Shown: positions 34,201 through 42,817, counted from the stretch's first letter. The stretch: 64,000 nt of DNA from Chitinophaga rupis (GCF_900109685.1 NZ_FOBB01000006.1:310001-374000), one strand, 5' to 3'. The notes: generated from the letters alone by a model not told the origin. Made by a program: numbers and translations.

Positions 34201-36113
34201 AGTTCGGCGATGGCAGCACCTCGCCGGAAGTATCGCCGGGCCATGCCTACAGCCGCCCCGGTGATTATACCGTAGCGCTGAGGGTGTATACGGATGGCGG
34301 TTGTTCGAGCACAGTAACCAAAACACTGACTATCCAGGGGCCAGATGGCAGCCAGTCTGCCACACCCACTACCGGCTGTATGCCGCTGAAAATTGAAATG
34401 ACGGCTAAAAGCAGCAACGCCATAAAATACATCTGGGACTTTGATGACGGGCATGTGGTCACCACCACCACACCAACTACCAGTTACGAGTATACGAAAG
34501 AAGGCATTTACCACCCGCGCGTAATACTGGAAGATGCCAAGGGCTGCCAGGTGCCGGCTTTGGGCAATGACCAGATAGTAGCCGATAAGGTAACACCCCG
34601 CTTTACCATGGATGCTACACAGGCCTGTGATGGCGGTTATGTATACTTTAAGGATAACAGCTTAAGCGTAACAAAAGACCAGCTGAGCTTACCTATGACC
34701 TACCAGTGGGACTTTGGTATTGCCGGCCGTACGGACGATGTATCAACCGACGCCAATCCACGCTTTTTATACGACCAGGTAGGCACCTATCCCGTAAAAT
34801 TGCTGGTAACCACCGCTTACGGCTGCACGGGTGAAGTAACCTTACCCACAGTAGTGGAACCGAGACCGGTGGCCGAAATAATGCCTATTGACCCGATATG
34901 CGTAGGCACCTCTGTAAGGCTGCAGGGCAGCGATACCAAACAATTACCCGGCACCAAATGGGTATGGCTGGTAACGCCGGATAACACGGTGTTTGAAACA
35001 GCTACCCCACCGCGCGTAACTTTAAATACGCCGGGTAATAACCAGGTATTACTGACCATCAGCAATGGAAACGGCACCTGCCCGGATACCGCCGGCACTA
35101 CGGTGCTGGTATCGCCCCTGCCTGACCTGAATCCTATGCCGAAGCAGGCTAATATTTGTTTGGGACAATCACTGGAGCTGCGCTCCAATGTATCCCCGGG
35201 CGCAGATATTAGCTGGACGGATTACCAGATCTCAGATGCACGCAGCCCTAACCCAACCATACAGCCCCTGCATGATACTACTTACCATGTAATGGCAGTG
35301 AATAGCACCGGCTGCAGCCGTGAGGCCGATATAACTGTAACCGTTAGCCAGCCGCATAAAGTAAGTGCAGCGGATGCCGCTATTTGTAGTGGCAGCCAGG
35401 TACAGCTGCATGTAAGCGGTGCGCCCCATTATAAATGGATACCGGCCACCGGTTTAAATAAAGCAGATGTGCCGGACCCGGTAGCCCGCCCTGCTGTTAC
35501 CACCACTTACCAGGTAATAGGTTTTGGTGATGATGCCTGTTTTACAGACACCGCCCTGGTAACGGTTACCGTTAACCAGGCGCCCACTATTAACGCAGGC
35601 CCTGACCAGGTGGTGCCGGTAGGCTCTGAGCTGCGCTTGCAGCTGCAGGCCAGCCCGGATGTAACCAAGGTGGAATGGCGGCCGGATCCCAGCCTGAGCT
35701 GTACGGATTGTATGGCCCCGCTGGCAACGCCTAAACAGTCTGTTACCTACCATGTAATTGCTACTAACCAGTATAGCTGCGTGGATATAGATGAGGTAAA
35801 TGTGAAGGTGGTATGCAGCGGCAGCAATGTGTTTGTGCCTAACTCCTTTAGCCCTAACGGGGATGGGCAGAATGATATCTTCTACATCCGCGGGCGGGGT
35901 ATAAAATCCATCAAGGTGTTCCGCGTATTTAACCGCTGGGGAGAGGTGGTGTTTGAACGTTCCGACCTGAATACGGACGACCAGGCAGGCGGCTGGGACG
36001 GCCGTTTCCGCGGTGTTGCACTAAACCCGGATGTGTTTATTTACTATGCAGAAATGATCTGCGATACCAATGAAAGCTTTGTGCTGAAAGGCAATGTAAC
36101 CTTACTGAGGTAG
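31224..36113 (+). CDS. Giant PKD-repeat surface protein with T9SS type B sorting domain
   Basis: About 1,629 residues from the chosen ATG at 31224; starts at 31146 or 31275 are also possible. The signal peptide ends near ILNANAQ. Then come about 14 PKD-like domains, each marked by WDFGDG or a close variant and separated by about 85-100 residues, followed by Ig-like segments with SPLP/NAGPDQ patterns. The C-terminal about 95 residues are the type B sorting domain (FVPNSFSPNGDGQNDIFYIRG to KGNVTLLR). The protein should be secreted by T9SS and displayed on the surface as an adhesin-like fibre. It precedes a second PKD protein and a PorP gene, the usual partner of type B cargo. Ligands cannot be predicted. 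Confidence 0.92.
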   Translation: MKHQIYLCCRWLRQWPLMRSIICLACCYLCPILNANAQTHKVDFDASKWSGCEPLAVQFQNLSDPGYTSLNWSFSVGADVADPNPARIFNVAGTYKITLTATYPDGVVKKEKTVTVYKKPVPAFSTSVPGGCAPLAVTFTDQSTPGDGTITSVTWDFGDGINGSGSTATHTYTLGGNQTASIIVINSFGCTNGSTQQIKVQDAPTVKFSSDVQSSCVTPLAVQFTNTSSTVNNAPLTYTWNFGDGITSTAAAPQHTYTKEGKYTVTLTAATSEGCKQSVTAPDYIQIAKMKPDFTVPASNCVGRPVVLKNTTTPTPLSARWDFPDGSVQYNLDASYTFTQPGDYAVKLTAFGNGCQETITKTIHVNPLPTADFAASPNPDCHVPTTTKFTAQTPDATSWAWDFGDGGTATTQNPTHSYTADGNYTVSLLAINKFGCGTTVVKTSYMQVQEPQVDFVMTANSGCIPFSIGFTAQVSSVDPVVKYTWDFGDGTTATNITVPSHYYSKVGDYTITLEIETKSGCKLSASHAIKAGDTVKVDFDVDHYKGCQSDIFNFTNKSVPAGTEWLWNFPQDNSGATGQNPSHQFNEIGFHDVTLTVINNGCYNILTKRLFIEINPPVARFSVLPDCINKYDRQFYDASDFGNSVTKTWLWDFGDGTTSTDQSPKHTYAKVGTYTVKLTVGNGSCTSNLSQIIHIIDEKPVIKADTNSICNSDSITYRITNSLHYNMINVYHWEWGDGSYINIPAASFDSTAVYTHAYTTPGTYTVRLNLIDINGCPQQSNSLQVVVNGVNADFTYTGSCKEKPFTFTDTSTPTSPGTILNSWTWNFGDGSGNITQTQKPVAFSHAFGSMTTFPVTLTVTDQMGCKGTITKPVSVNVVATNIVVPGQEACLQKDFQFSSNSSGQSLTYAWSFGDGGTSTQAAPLYVYTKPGVYTIKLDVTDIDGCKASQEALNFITVRNPQAAFDFPATLAPCPPVLVPFTNSSSDYDHIAWQFGDGSTSPEVSPGHAYSRPGDYTVALRVYTDGGCSSTVTKTLTIQGPDGSQSATPTTGCMPLKIEMTAKSSNAIKYIWDFDDGHVVTTTTPTTSYEYTKEGIYHPRVILEDAKGCQVPALGNDQIVADKVTPRFTMDATQACDGGYVYFKDNSLSVTKDQLSLPMTYQWDFGIAGRTDDVSTDANPRFLYDQVGTYPVKLLVTTAYGCTGEVTLPTVVEPRPVAEIMPIDPICVGTSVRLQGSDTKQLPGTKWVWLVTPDNTVFETATPPRVTLNTPGNNQVLLTISNGNGTCPDTAGTTVLVSPLPDLNPMPKQANICLGQSLELRSNVSPGADISWTDYQISDARSPNPTIQPLHDTTYHVMAVNSTGCSREADITVTVSQPHKVSAADAAICSGSQVQLHVSGAPHYKWIPATGLNKADVPDPVARPAVTTTYQVIGFGDDACFTDTALVTVTVNQAPTINAGPDQVVPVGSELRLQLQASPDVTKVEWRPDPSLSCTDCMAPLATPKQSVTYHVIATNQYSCVDIDEVNVKVVCSGSNVFVPNSFSPNGDGQNDIFYIRGRGIKSIKVFRVFNRWGEVVFERSDLNTDDQAGGWDGRFRGVALNPDVFIYYAEMICDTNESFVLKGNVTLLR

Positions 36114-36138
36114 CTGCCAGGCTACCGGATATACAGCC

Positions 36139-36191
36139 GCAGGCTGCAGACAGTTTGCCTATAACAGGGAGGCTGTTTGCAGCCTGCCGCT
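36139..36191 (+). terminator. Hairpin terminator between the two PKD genes
   Basis: A 15-bp stem with one mismatch (36139-36153 with 36173-36187) has a 19-nt loop and is followed by GC then five T residues. It lies 25 bp after the first PKD gene, so the second one probably uses its own promoter. Confidence 0.7.
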
Positions 36192-36260
36192 TTTTCAGGC
36201 CGGGCAATGCCCTTCTTAACCCATTAAAAGACAATGCCCAACGTACGGGGCTAATAGTTA

Positions 36261-36292
36261 TTGTATATAATATATTATTTTTAGTTAATTTG
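36261..36292 (+). promoter_or_regulatory. Candidate promoter for the second PKD gene
   Basis: TTG at 36261-36263, a 21-bp AT-rich spacer, then TTAATTTG at 36285-36292, one mismatch from TAnnTTTG. It is 30 bp before the ATG at 36323 and just after the terminator of the first PKD gene. Confidence 0.5.
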
Positions 36293-36322
36293 TGGTTAAT
36301 TATACGGCCATTAACTATACCT

Positions 36323-39172
36323 ATGAAAAGCCCAGCGCCTACATTCTTAACGGCCTTTCTGCCGTTTGCACTGTTATTTACAGGGCTACTGTACAGCAAC
36401 AAGGTAAGCGGCCAGCAGGCAAATTTCACCTATACGGCATCGCCGGGCCTGTGCGCGCCTACCACCCTCACTTTTACCAATACCAGCACCGGTTACGCTT
36501 TAGCTTACGATTGGGACCTGGGAGATGGCTCCACCTCGCATGTGGCATCGCCCCAGAATATTTACGCCCAGCCGGGCACTTACCGGGTATCCCTGACCGT
36601 ACATTATGCCAACGGTAACAGCCAGTATTATAAGGACATTACCATACAACCATCGCCCATAGTGGATTTTAGCGTAAACACCGCTACCAGCTGCAAACCC
36701 TTTACCGCTACCTTTACAGACCATACAATAGACGGGTTTGTGCGCACCTGGGATTTTGGAGATGGTACTGCGCCTTTAACCACTAACAGCACTACCGCCA
36801 CACATGCCTACACAAAAGCGGGCCAGTTCAATGTAACGCTAAGTGTTACTAACTCTGCCGCCTGTACGCAAACGCTTACCAAACCTGCTTTAATAAATAT
36901 AGCCGTACCTGTTATTAATATCAGCGGCACCGGTCTTAGTGGGTGCACACCGCTGAATGCCGCGCTGGCAGCCAATGTTACTACCATCAATAACGATCCT
37001 GTAGCCCAATACACCTGGGCTTTCGGAGATGGCACCACACAAACTACCACCACTAATAACACTGCCCATAACTACACCGGTGTGGGCGCTTATAATGTAA
37101 CGGTTACCGCTACCACCCAGCAGGGGTGCAGCGCATCTGTTACTGCAGGCAGCCTGGTACGTACCGGCACACCGCCTGCCAATGTTAGCTTTACCGCTAC
37201 ACCGGGTACCGCCTGTGCGGGATCGCCCATACGTTTGCTGGCCACTGCCACTAATGCAGACAGCTATAGCTGGGATTTTGGCGATGGCACTACCCAGGAA
37301 GGACCCCAGAACGATATTACACACGGTTTTAAGGCCAATGGCACCATACAGGTGCAAATGAAGGCAGGCCGCAATGGCTGTTATGCCGGCAGCGTACCGG
37401 TAACCGTGCAGATCACAGGGCCGGCGGCTAAATTCACCTTTGCCCGCTCCTGTACCAACCGCAAGGCATTTACCTTTACCAATACCTCCAGCACTACTGC
37501 CGGTGTTACCTATGAGTGGGATTTTGGAGATGGCAGCGCGCTGGAATATACCAGGGATGCCACGCATGTATATACCCAGAATGGAGACTACACCGTGCGC
37601 TTAACCGTGCGTGAAACAGCCGGCACCTGCACCAGCAGCGACTTTCAGACAGTATCCTGCTTCCAGGCTGATTTTAGTACAGGCATCAGCAGTATATGCC
37701 GGGGCAGCCGCATAGGTTATGGCGTACTACATGTACCTTCCCAGCAAGTGCACCACTACACATGGCGTTTTGGTGATAATACCCGGCTGGATACCACAGC
37801 CGTGGATATTTATAAAACCTATGAACAAACCGGCACGTATACGGATACTCTGATTATTTTCTATAAAGACCCTGCCGTGTATTGTAATGATACGGTAGTG
37901 AAACCACAGCACATAACCATTATTGCGCCCCAGGCGGATTTTATAATTGGCAAGGCCTGTGTGGGCCAGCCGGTTACGTTTACAGATGCTTCCCAGCCCT
38001 GGCCCAATATTCCTTTAACCAACTGGCGATGGTCTTTAGGTAACGGTATGACGGCCAGCACAAAAGTACCGCCAACGCCTACCTACTCCCCTGCGGGTAC
38101 AGTGGCTATTACGCTGGTGATAACGGATGCGCGTAACTGTGTGGATTCCTTTACGCAGCAGCTTACGGTAGATCCTACCCCTACGCTGAGCATGGCCTCC
38201 CGGCAGTATAAGATCTGCGAAGGCAATAGCGTTACGCTCAATGCGCAGTCAAATGGTACTGTGTTATGGAGCCCGAACGATCACCTGAGCTGCGTGGGCT
38301 GCGCCAGCACCATTGCAGATCCGGTGACTGATACCAAATACTTCGCAACGGCCAGCAATGCCTTTGCCTGTTTTGTAACAGATTCCGTAGCTGTAAAAGT
38401 AGTGCCGCAGGTGCAGCTCACCGTATCGTCAGATACGGTGCTTTGTAAAGGCGCTGCCGCACAGCTAAAAGCCAGCGGCGCTGCCACGTATAGCTGGGCG
38501 CCCGCTACAGGCCTTACTTCTGCCCATGTAGCCAATCCTATCAGCACACCTGAGCAGGATGTTACCTATACCGTTACCGGCACCAACGATGCTGCCTGCC
38601 CCGGCCAAACGCAGCAGGTGAGCATACAGGTAAAACCTTTGCCTACTGTAAATGCAGGCCCCGACCAAACCGTGACTGTAGGCACCCGTATTACGCTGGC
38701 TGCTACCGGCAGCGCGGATGTGGTAAGCTGGCAATGGACACCCGCTGAAAATATTGACTGCGCCATCTGCCCCACTACCCTGGCAGATGTACATAAACCC
38801 GGCAGCTATAGCGTTAAGGGCACCAATGCAGACGGCTGCTCCAATAGTGATCTGGTTGACATTCATCTGGTATGTGACCAAAACGTGGTATACATTCCCA
38901 GCGCCTTCAGTCCCAATGGTGACGGGGAGAATGATATTTTTTATCCTCGCGGAAAAGGCATTAACTTTATTAAATCTTTCCGCATTTTTAACCGCTGGGG
39001 ACAAGAGGTATTCAAGAGGGAAAATATAGCCATAGACGACATCAGCTCCGGATGGAACGGAACCTATAAAAACCAGCCGCAGGCGGCCGATGTGTATATT
39101 TATTTCATAGAAGCCCGCTGCGACAATAATGAAAGTTTTTCGCTGAAAGGAAATGTGACATTACTAAGATAA
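36323..39172 (+). CDS. PKD-repeat surface protein with T9SS type B sorting domain
   Basis: A protein of 949 residues from the ATG at 36323, where a clear signal peptide begins (MKSPAPTFLTAFLPFALLF, cut near VSGQ); the frame upstream of it is not signal-like. It has about seven PKD-like domains with motifs such as YDWDLGDG, RTWDFGDG, YSWDFGDG and YEWDFGDG, then Ig-like segments with NAGPDQTV. The type B sorting domain (YIPSAFSPNGDGENDIFYPRG to KGNVTLLR) closes the protein. It is a shorter paralogue of the preceding gene: order, linker composition and sorting domain all correspond, which suggests tandem duplication. The PorP gene starts 31 bp later and is probably in the same transcript. Confidence 0.92.
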   Translation: MKSPAPTFLTAFLPFALLFTGLLYSNKVSGQQANFTYTASPGLCAPTTLTFTNTSTGYALAYDWDLGDGSTSHVASPQNIYAQPGTYRVSLTVHYANGNSQYYKDITIQPSPIVDFSVNTATSCKPFTATFTDHTIDGFVRTWDFGDGTAPLTTNSTTATHAYTKAGQFNVTLSVTNSAACTQTLTKPALINIAVPVINISGTGLSGCTPLNAALAANVTTINNDPVAQYTWAFGDGTTQTTTTNNTAHNYTGVGAYNVTVTATTQQGCSASVTAGSLVRTGTPPANVSFTATPGTACAGSPIRLLATATNADSYSWDFGDGTTQEGPQNDITHGFKANGTIQVQMKAGRNGCYAGSVPVTVQITGPAAKFTFARSCTNRKAFTFTNTSSTTAGVTYEWDFGDGSALEYTRDATHVYTQNGDYTVRLTVRETAGTCTSSDFQTVSCFQADFSTGISSICRGSRIGYGVLHVPSQQVHHYTWRFGDNTRLDTTAVDIYKTYEQTGTYTDTLIIFYKDPAVYCNDTVVKPQHITIIAPQADFIIGKACVGQPVTFTDASQPWPNIPLTNWRWSLGNGMTASTKVPPTPTYSPAGTVAITLVITDARNCVDSFTQQLTVDPTPTLSMASRQYKICEGNSVTLNAQSNGTVLWSPNDHLSCVGCASTIADPVTDTKYFATASNAFACFVTDSVAVKVVPQVQLTVSSDTVLCKGAAAQLKASGAATYSWAPATGLTSAHVANPISTPEQDVTYTVTGTNDAACPGQTQQVSIQVKPLPTVNAGPDQTVTVGTRITLAATGSADVVSWQWTPAENIDCAICPTTLADVHKPGSYSVKGTNADGCSNSDLVDIHLVCDQNVVYIPSAFSPNGDGENDIFYPRGKGINFIKSFRIFNRWGQEVFKRENIAIDDISSGWNGTYKNQPQAADVYIYFIEARCDNNESFSLKGNVTLLR

Positions 39173-39203
39173 CCGAACCGATAATATACCTAAATACATT
39201 CCT

Positions 39204-40241
39204 ATGAATAGACTGTTACGCAGTGTACTGCTAATGGTTATAACCGGTACCTATGCTACGCAAACCGTAACTGCGCAGGATATACATTTGTCACAATTTT
39301 ACGAAACACCCATATTACGCAACCCGGCGCTCATTGGCCTTTTCAATGGGGATATGCGTGTGCAGGCTGTGTACCGTAACCAGTGGAACAGTGTAACGGT
39401 TCCTTACCAGACCGGTACATTCAGCGGGGAAATGAAGTTCCCGGTAGGTATGAGCAATAACTTTGTAACAGCGGGCCTGCAGCTATCCTATGACCGGGCA
39501 GGCACCTCCCGCCTGCAATCCGTACAGGTATTGCCGGCGCTGAACTTTCATAAATCACTGAGCGCGGATAAAAGCAGCTTTCTATCCCTGGGTATTATGG
39601 GTGGCCTGGTACAGCGGCAGTTTGATCCCTCTCATCTTACTTTCAATAACCAGTATACGAACGGGCGTTTTGATCCCTATGCCCCTACCGGTGAGGACGG
39701 CCGGCTGGCCTTGCGCGGTTACTCATACCTGGATGCCGGCATAGGACTGAGCTATAATGGCACCATTGGGGAAAATACAAGCTATTTTGTGGGGGGAGCT
39801 GCGTATCATTTGAACCGGCCCAAAGTATCATTCTACAAAGATGCAGGTATAGAGCTGGATATGAAGTTCACCTTTAACGCAGGCATTACCGTACCGGTAT
39901 CTGAGAATGTGAAAGTAATAGGCCAGTACAACCAGCTACACCAGGGCACTTACACGGAATATATTGGCGGGGCGATGGTGGGCTATGGACTGCTGGACCA
40001 GGGCCTGGTATCTGACCGGGGTATTTACGGCGGTTTGTTCCTGCGCTGGAACGATGCCATTGTGCCCACCATGAAGCTGGATATGGGCAGCTGGGAAGTA
40101 GGTATGAGCTATGATGCCAATATATCCAGCCTGCGGACTGCCAGCCAAACCTTTGGCGGTTTTGAAATATCGCTGGTGTTCAAGGACTTCCTGAACAGCC
40201 GGAACAGTACGCTGGAAATGACGAACTGCCCGCATTTTTAA
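39204..40241 (+). CDS. PorP/SprF family outer-membrane protein (T9SS partner)
   Basis: A protein of 345 residues with a signal peptide (cut near TVTAQD) and the PorP/SprF opening DIHLSQFYETPILRNPALIGLFNGDMRVQAVYRNQW, followed by barrel strands. SprF-like proteins are needed for secretion or anchoring of particular type B cargo such as SprB. It directly follows two PKD/type B genes, so it most likely serves one or both of them. Length is typical. A second PorP gene at 61778 pairs with another PKD cargo in the same way. Family and role are well supported by context; cargo specificity is inferred. Confidence 0.92.
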   Translation: MNRLLRSVLLMVITGTYATQTVTAQDIHLSQFYETPILRNPALIGLFNGDMRVQAVYRNQWNSVTVPYQTGTFSGEMKFPVGMSNNFVTAGLQLSYDRAGTSRLQSVQVLPALNFHKSLSADKSSFLSLGIMGGLVQRQFDPSHLTFNNQYTNGRFDPYAPTGEDGRLALRGYSYLDAGIGLSYNGTIGENTSYFVGGAAYHLNRPKVSFYKDAGIELDMKFTFNAGITVPVSENVKVIGQYNQLHQGTYTEYIGGAMVGYGLLDQGLVSDRGIYGGLFLRWNDAIVPTMKLDMGSWEVGMSYDANISSLRTASQTFGGFEISLVFKDFLNSRNSTLEMTNCPHF

Positions 40242-40255
40242 TAAAACCAGTGAGT

Positions 40256-40285
40256 TTGGATTAATAACACTTTCATGTAATTTTA
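40256..40285 (+). promoter_or_regulatory. Candidate promoter for the peroxiredoxin gene
   Basis: TTG at 40256-40258, a 19-bp spacer, then TAATTTTA at 40278-40285, one mismatch (last base) from TAnnTTTG, and 37 bp before the ATG. Confidence 0.55.
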
Positions 40286-40322
40286 CGGCCTTATTAATCT
40301 TTAACCACTAACAATTTTAAAT

Positions 40323-40793
40323 ATGAGCGCAACAGTAGGAAGTAAAGCACCGGCATTTACATTAACGGATACTGAAAAGAAGAAGGTATCCCTTGAAGAT
40401 TTTAAGGGCCAGAACCTGGTGATCCTGTTCTTTCCCATGGCATTTACCAGCGTTTGTACCGCGGAGCTGTGCTCTGTACGGGATAACCTGAGCGTATATA
40501 ATGGCCTGAACACTGCTGTAGTAGGCATTTCTGTAGATTCTCCCTTTACGCTGGGTAAATTTAAGGCAGAGCAGCAGCTGAATTTTCCCCTGCTGTCTGA
40601 CTTTAACAAGGAAGCCTCCCAGGCATATGGCGCCTTTTATGAAACTTTTGTGCTGGACCTGAAAGGCGTATCCAAAAGAGCGGCTTTTGTGATAGACAAG
40701 GAAGGTACCCTGCGTTATGCGGAAGTACTGGAAAGCGCCGGTGACCAACCAAATTTTGAAGCTATTAAACAGACTTTGAGCACCTTACAATAA
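40323..40793 (+). CDS. Peroxiredoxin (AhpC/TSA family, AhpE/BCP-like)
   Basis: A protein of 156 residues. The peroxidatic cysteine is C45 in AFTSVCTAELC, with a second cysteine five residues later (C50), the spacing seen in BCP-type peroxiredoxins that form an internal disulfide. The remaining motifs (LRDN-like VRDNL, GISVDSPFTLGKFKAEQQLNFPLLSDF) fit. It reduces hydrogen peroxide and organic peroxides in the cytoplasm. It is a single gene with its own promoter-like site and a hairpin terminator. Subclass assignment rests on the two-cysteine spacing only. Confidence 0.92.
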   Translation: MSATVGSKAPAFTLTDTEKKKVSLEDFKGQNLVILFFPMAFTSVCTAELCSVRDNLSVYNGLNTAVVGISVDSPFTLGKFKAEQQLNFPLLSDFNKEASQAYGAFYETFVLDLKGVSKRAAFVIDKEGTLRYAEVLESAGDQPNFEAIKQTLSTLQ

Positions 40794-40830
40794 AATGGCT
40801 GGTAAAGCGTTAAATTTTTCCAAAAAACAA

Positions 40831-40862
40831 CGGCAGACCAACCTAGTTGGCCTGCCGTTTGT
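40831..40862 (+). terminator. Terminator after the peroxiredoxin gene
   Basis: A 12-bp stem with one mismatch (40831-40842 with 40846-40857) is flanked by an A-rich left side and TTTGTTATATTT on the right, 37 bp after the stop codon. Confidence 0.7.
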
Positions 40863-40934
40863 TATATTTACATAGGTGATGAACCGAAATTAAAATCTCA
40901 AATATTCAAAAAAATCCTTATTTTTATACTAATT

Positions 40935-41294
40935 ATGTGGAAAACCTCTACTCTCTTTTTTACTTTACTATTTTGTTTCCACTGCCTTACCGGCAGCGCG
41001 CAAACGGCTAAAACTCTCCCTGCTACGGAGAACGAGGGAGCCGTGAAGATCGTTAAGCTATATCCTAATCCAGCCTCCAGCAGGATTAACTTTGAAATTC
41101 AACAGCATAATAACGATAAGGTATATGATCTTATTGTATACAACTTCCTGGGTAAGAAAATGGATCAGCTGAAGAACGTGAATGGCCGTACTTCTATGGA
41201 CCTGGGTTCTTATTACAGCGGGTTATATATTTTCCAGCTTCGTGACCGGGATGGTAACCTGATCGAGTCCGGAAAGTTCAATGTCGTAAAATAA
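40935..41294 (+). CDS. Small secreted protein that is essentially a lone T9SS type A sorting domain
   Basis: A protein of 119 residues. A signal peptide (MWKTSTLFFTLLFCFHCLTGSAQ) is followed by only about 15 residues and then a complete type A C-terminal sorting domain: IVKLYPNPASSRINFEIQ at the start, YNFLGKKMDQL in the middle and GLYIFQLRDRDGNLIESGKF at the end. Normally this domain is the tail of a large secreted cargo and is removed by PorU. Here no cargo domain is present, and no frameshifted upstream coding region can be seen in the 140-bp gap before it. It stands alone between the peroxiredoxin and a methyltransferase. It could be a decoy, a regulator of the secretion machine, or a cargo remnant. 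Confidence 0.88.
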   Translation: MWKTSTLFFTLLFCFHCLTGSAQTAKTLPATENEGAVKIVKLYPNPASSRINFEIQQHNNDKVYDLIVYNFLGKKMDQLKNVNGRTSMDLGSYYSGLYIFQLRDRDGNLIESGKFNVVK

Positions 41295-41387
41295 TCGATC
41301 GCAGTATATCAATTTCTTCCTATCCTATACCCGATGAAACCGCTCACCCACACCTAAGATCTAAGATCTACATTGCTGCTTCCTTCT

Positions 41388-42560
41388 TTAAGAAACCTCT
41401 ACAATCAGAAATTTCAGGTACGTAGTATTTTCAATATTCCATAAAATGGGATGGTCCTGCGCTTGTGTCTGGAAAGTAACCTGACGCAGCTTTTTCTTGG
41501 CATCTTTGGCCGCCATGTCAATGATCTCCAGGAACATAGAGGGTGGCACCAGGTTGGTACAGGAGGCTGTTACCAGGAACCCACCCGGTTTCAATAGCTT
41601 CATACCCCGCAGGTTGATCTCCTTATAACCGGTAATAGCTTTCTGGATGTTCTCCCGGCTTTTGGTAAAGGCCGGCGGATCCAGGATCACTACATCAAAC
41701 TGCTTCTCCTCCCGGGTCCATTGTTTCAGCACATCAAAGGCATTTACCGCCTGGAACTGGCAGATGTGGTCCAGGTTATTCAGCTGGGCGTTGCGGCGGG
41801 CGGTGTTTACCGCATGTTCGGAAATATCCAGCCCCAGCACACTTTTAGCGCCGTAGTAACCGGCGTGACAGGAGAAGGTGCCGGTATAACAAAAAGCTTC
41901 CAGCACATCGGCGCCTTTTGCAATATGCTGAATGGCGCGGCGGTTATCCTGCTGATCCAGGAAATAGCCTGTTTTCTGGCCATTTACAATATCTACATGG
42001 AATTTTAAGCCGTTCTCGTTAATGATAATGTTGGTATCAAAAGGCTCACTCAGGAAACCTTTTTGCTGGGACAAACCCTCCAGCTCCCGCACGGGTACAT
42101 CGTTCCGCTCATAAATGCCTTTAGGTTTGAAGATGCTGTTGAGCGCATCTACAATAGCGCCTTTCCAGCGGTCCATACCCAGGGCCAGGGTTTGCAGCAC
42201 AAAATAATCGTTGAACTTATCAATGATAAGGGCGGGCATTTCATCGGCTTCTCCAAAAATGAGGCGGCAATTCTCCACATAACCCAGCTTTTGGCGGTAC
42301 GCCCAGGCCTTTTGCAGGCGGCGGTGAAAGAAAGCGGCATCTACCGTTTCGTTCTTATCGCGGGTAAGGATGCGCACCAGGATCTGTGATTGGGGATTAA
42401 TGTACCCCCGGCCTACAAAAAAGCCCTGATGGGTGAATACATCTACAATATCGCCGGCATTTACGGCGCCATCGATCTGTGCTACTTCATTGCCAAATAC
42501 CCAGGGGTGGCCCTGCAGTACGCGGTTCTGGATCTTTTTCTTTAAGAAAACCTTGGTCAT
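41388..42560 (-). CDS. Class I rRNA large subunit methyltransferase (RlmI-like)
   Basis: A protein of 390 residues. The N-terminal PUA-type domain (about 1-75, KKKIQNRVLQGHPWVFGNEV) is followed by a linker and a Rossmann methyltransferase domain. SAM motif I is in VLEAFCYTGTFSCHAGYYGA; the catalytic motif is VILDPPAFTKS; and a late SCTNLVPP cysteine segment is present, as in m5C methyltransferases. The closest known activity is 5-methylation of a cytosine in 23S rRNA (RlmI). Family is firm, the exact target base is not. A short run of heptad words (TAAGATC twice, 41355-41368) lies 20 bp past its stop, and a GATTTTA element lies upstream of its start. Confidence 0.9.
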   Translation of the reverse strand: MTKVFLKKKIQNRVLQGHPWVFGNEVAQIDGAVNAGDIVDVFTHQGFFVGRGYINPQSQILVRILTRDKNETVDAAFFHRRLQKAWAYRQKLGYVENCRLIFGEADEMPALIIDKFNDYFVLQTLALGMDRWKGAIVDALNSIFKPKGIYERNDVPVRELEGLSQQKGFLSEPFDTNIIINENGLKFHVDIVNGQKTGYFLDQQDNRRAIQHIAKGADVLEAFCYTGTFSCHAGYYGAKSVLGLDISEHAVNTARRNAQLNNLDHICQFQAVNAFDVLKQWTREEKQFDVVILDPPAFTKSRENIQKAITGYKEINLRGMKLLKPGGFLVTASCTNLVPPSMFLEIIDMAAKDAKKKLRQVTFQTQAQDHPILWNIENTTYLKFLIVEVS

Positions 42561-42591
42561 TGTAAGTTTAAAAGGTCTGCAAAGGTACAGG

Positions 42592-42731
42592 GATTTTAGA
42601 TTTTAGATCTACGATTTTAGATTTAGCGGGCAATTGATCGTAAAACCGGGTATTCTAAAAGTGGGGTAATCTTAGATTGACGATGACTCACCCCAAAAAT
42701 TGTAAATCTAAAATCGTAAATCTTGAAATCG
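42592..42731. repeat. GATTTTA heptad element with inverted arms upstream of grpE
   Basis: Left arm 42592-42626: GATTTTA, GATTTTA, GATCTAC, GATTTTA, GATTTAG. Right arm 42703-42731 is the inverse: TAAATCT, AAAATCG, TAAATCT, TGAAATCG. The core (42627-42702) holds one more half-word set (TCTTAGATTGACGATG). It lies between the divergent RlmI-like gene and the grpE promoter, with no stop codon involved. A related single arm is at 49033-49062. Confidence 0.8.
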
Positions 42732-42759
42732 AGTGTGTCAAATTGTCCGCGATTCCACG

Positions 42760-42789
42760 TTGGCAAAATAATTGTCCGGTGTAACTTTG
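42760..42789 (+). promoter_or_regulatory. Consensus Bacteroidota promoter for grpE-dnaJ
   Basis: TTG at 42760-42762, a 19-bp spacer, then TAACTTTG at 42782-42789, an exact TAnnTTTG match. It is 28 bp before the grpE ATG. This is the housekeeping-sigma form; I see no separate heat-shock or CIRCE-type inverted repeat here. Confidence 0.8.
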
Positions 42790-42817
42790 CAGATTAAAGG
42801 CAAATAATTTTACCATC

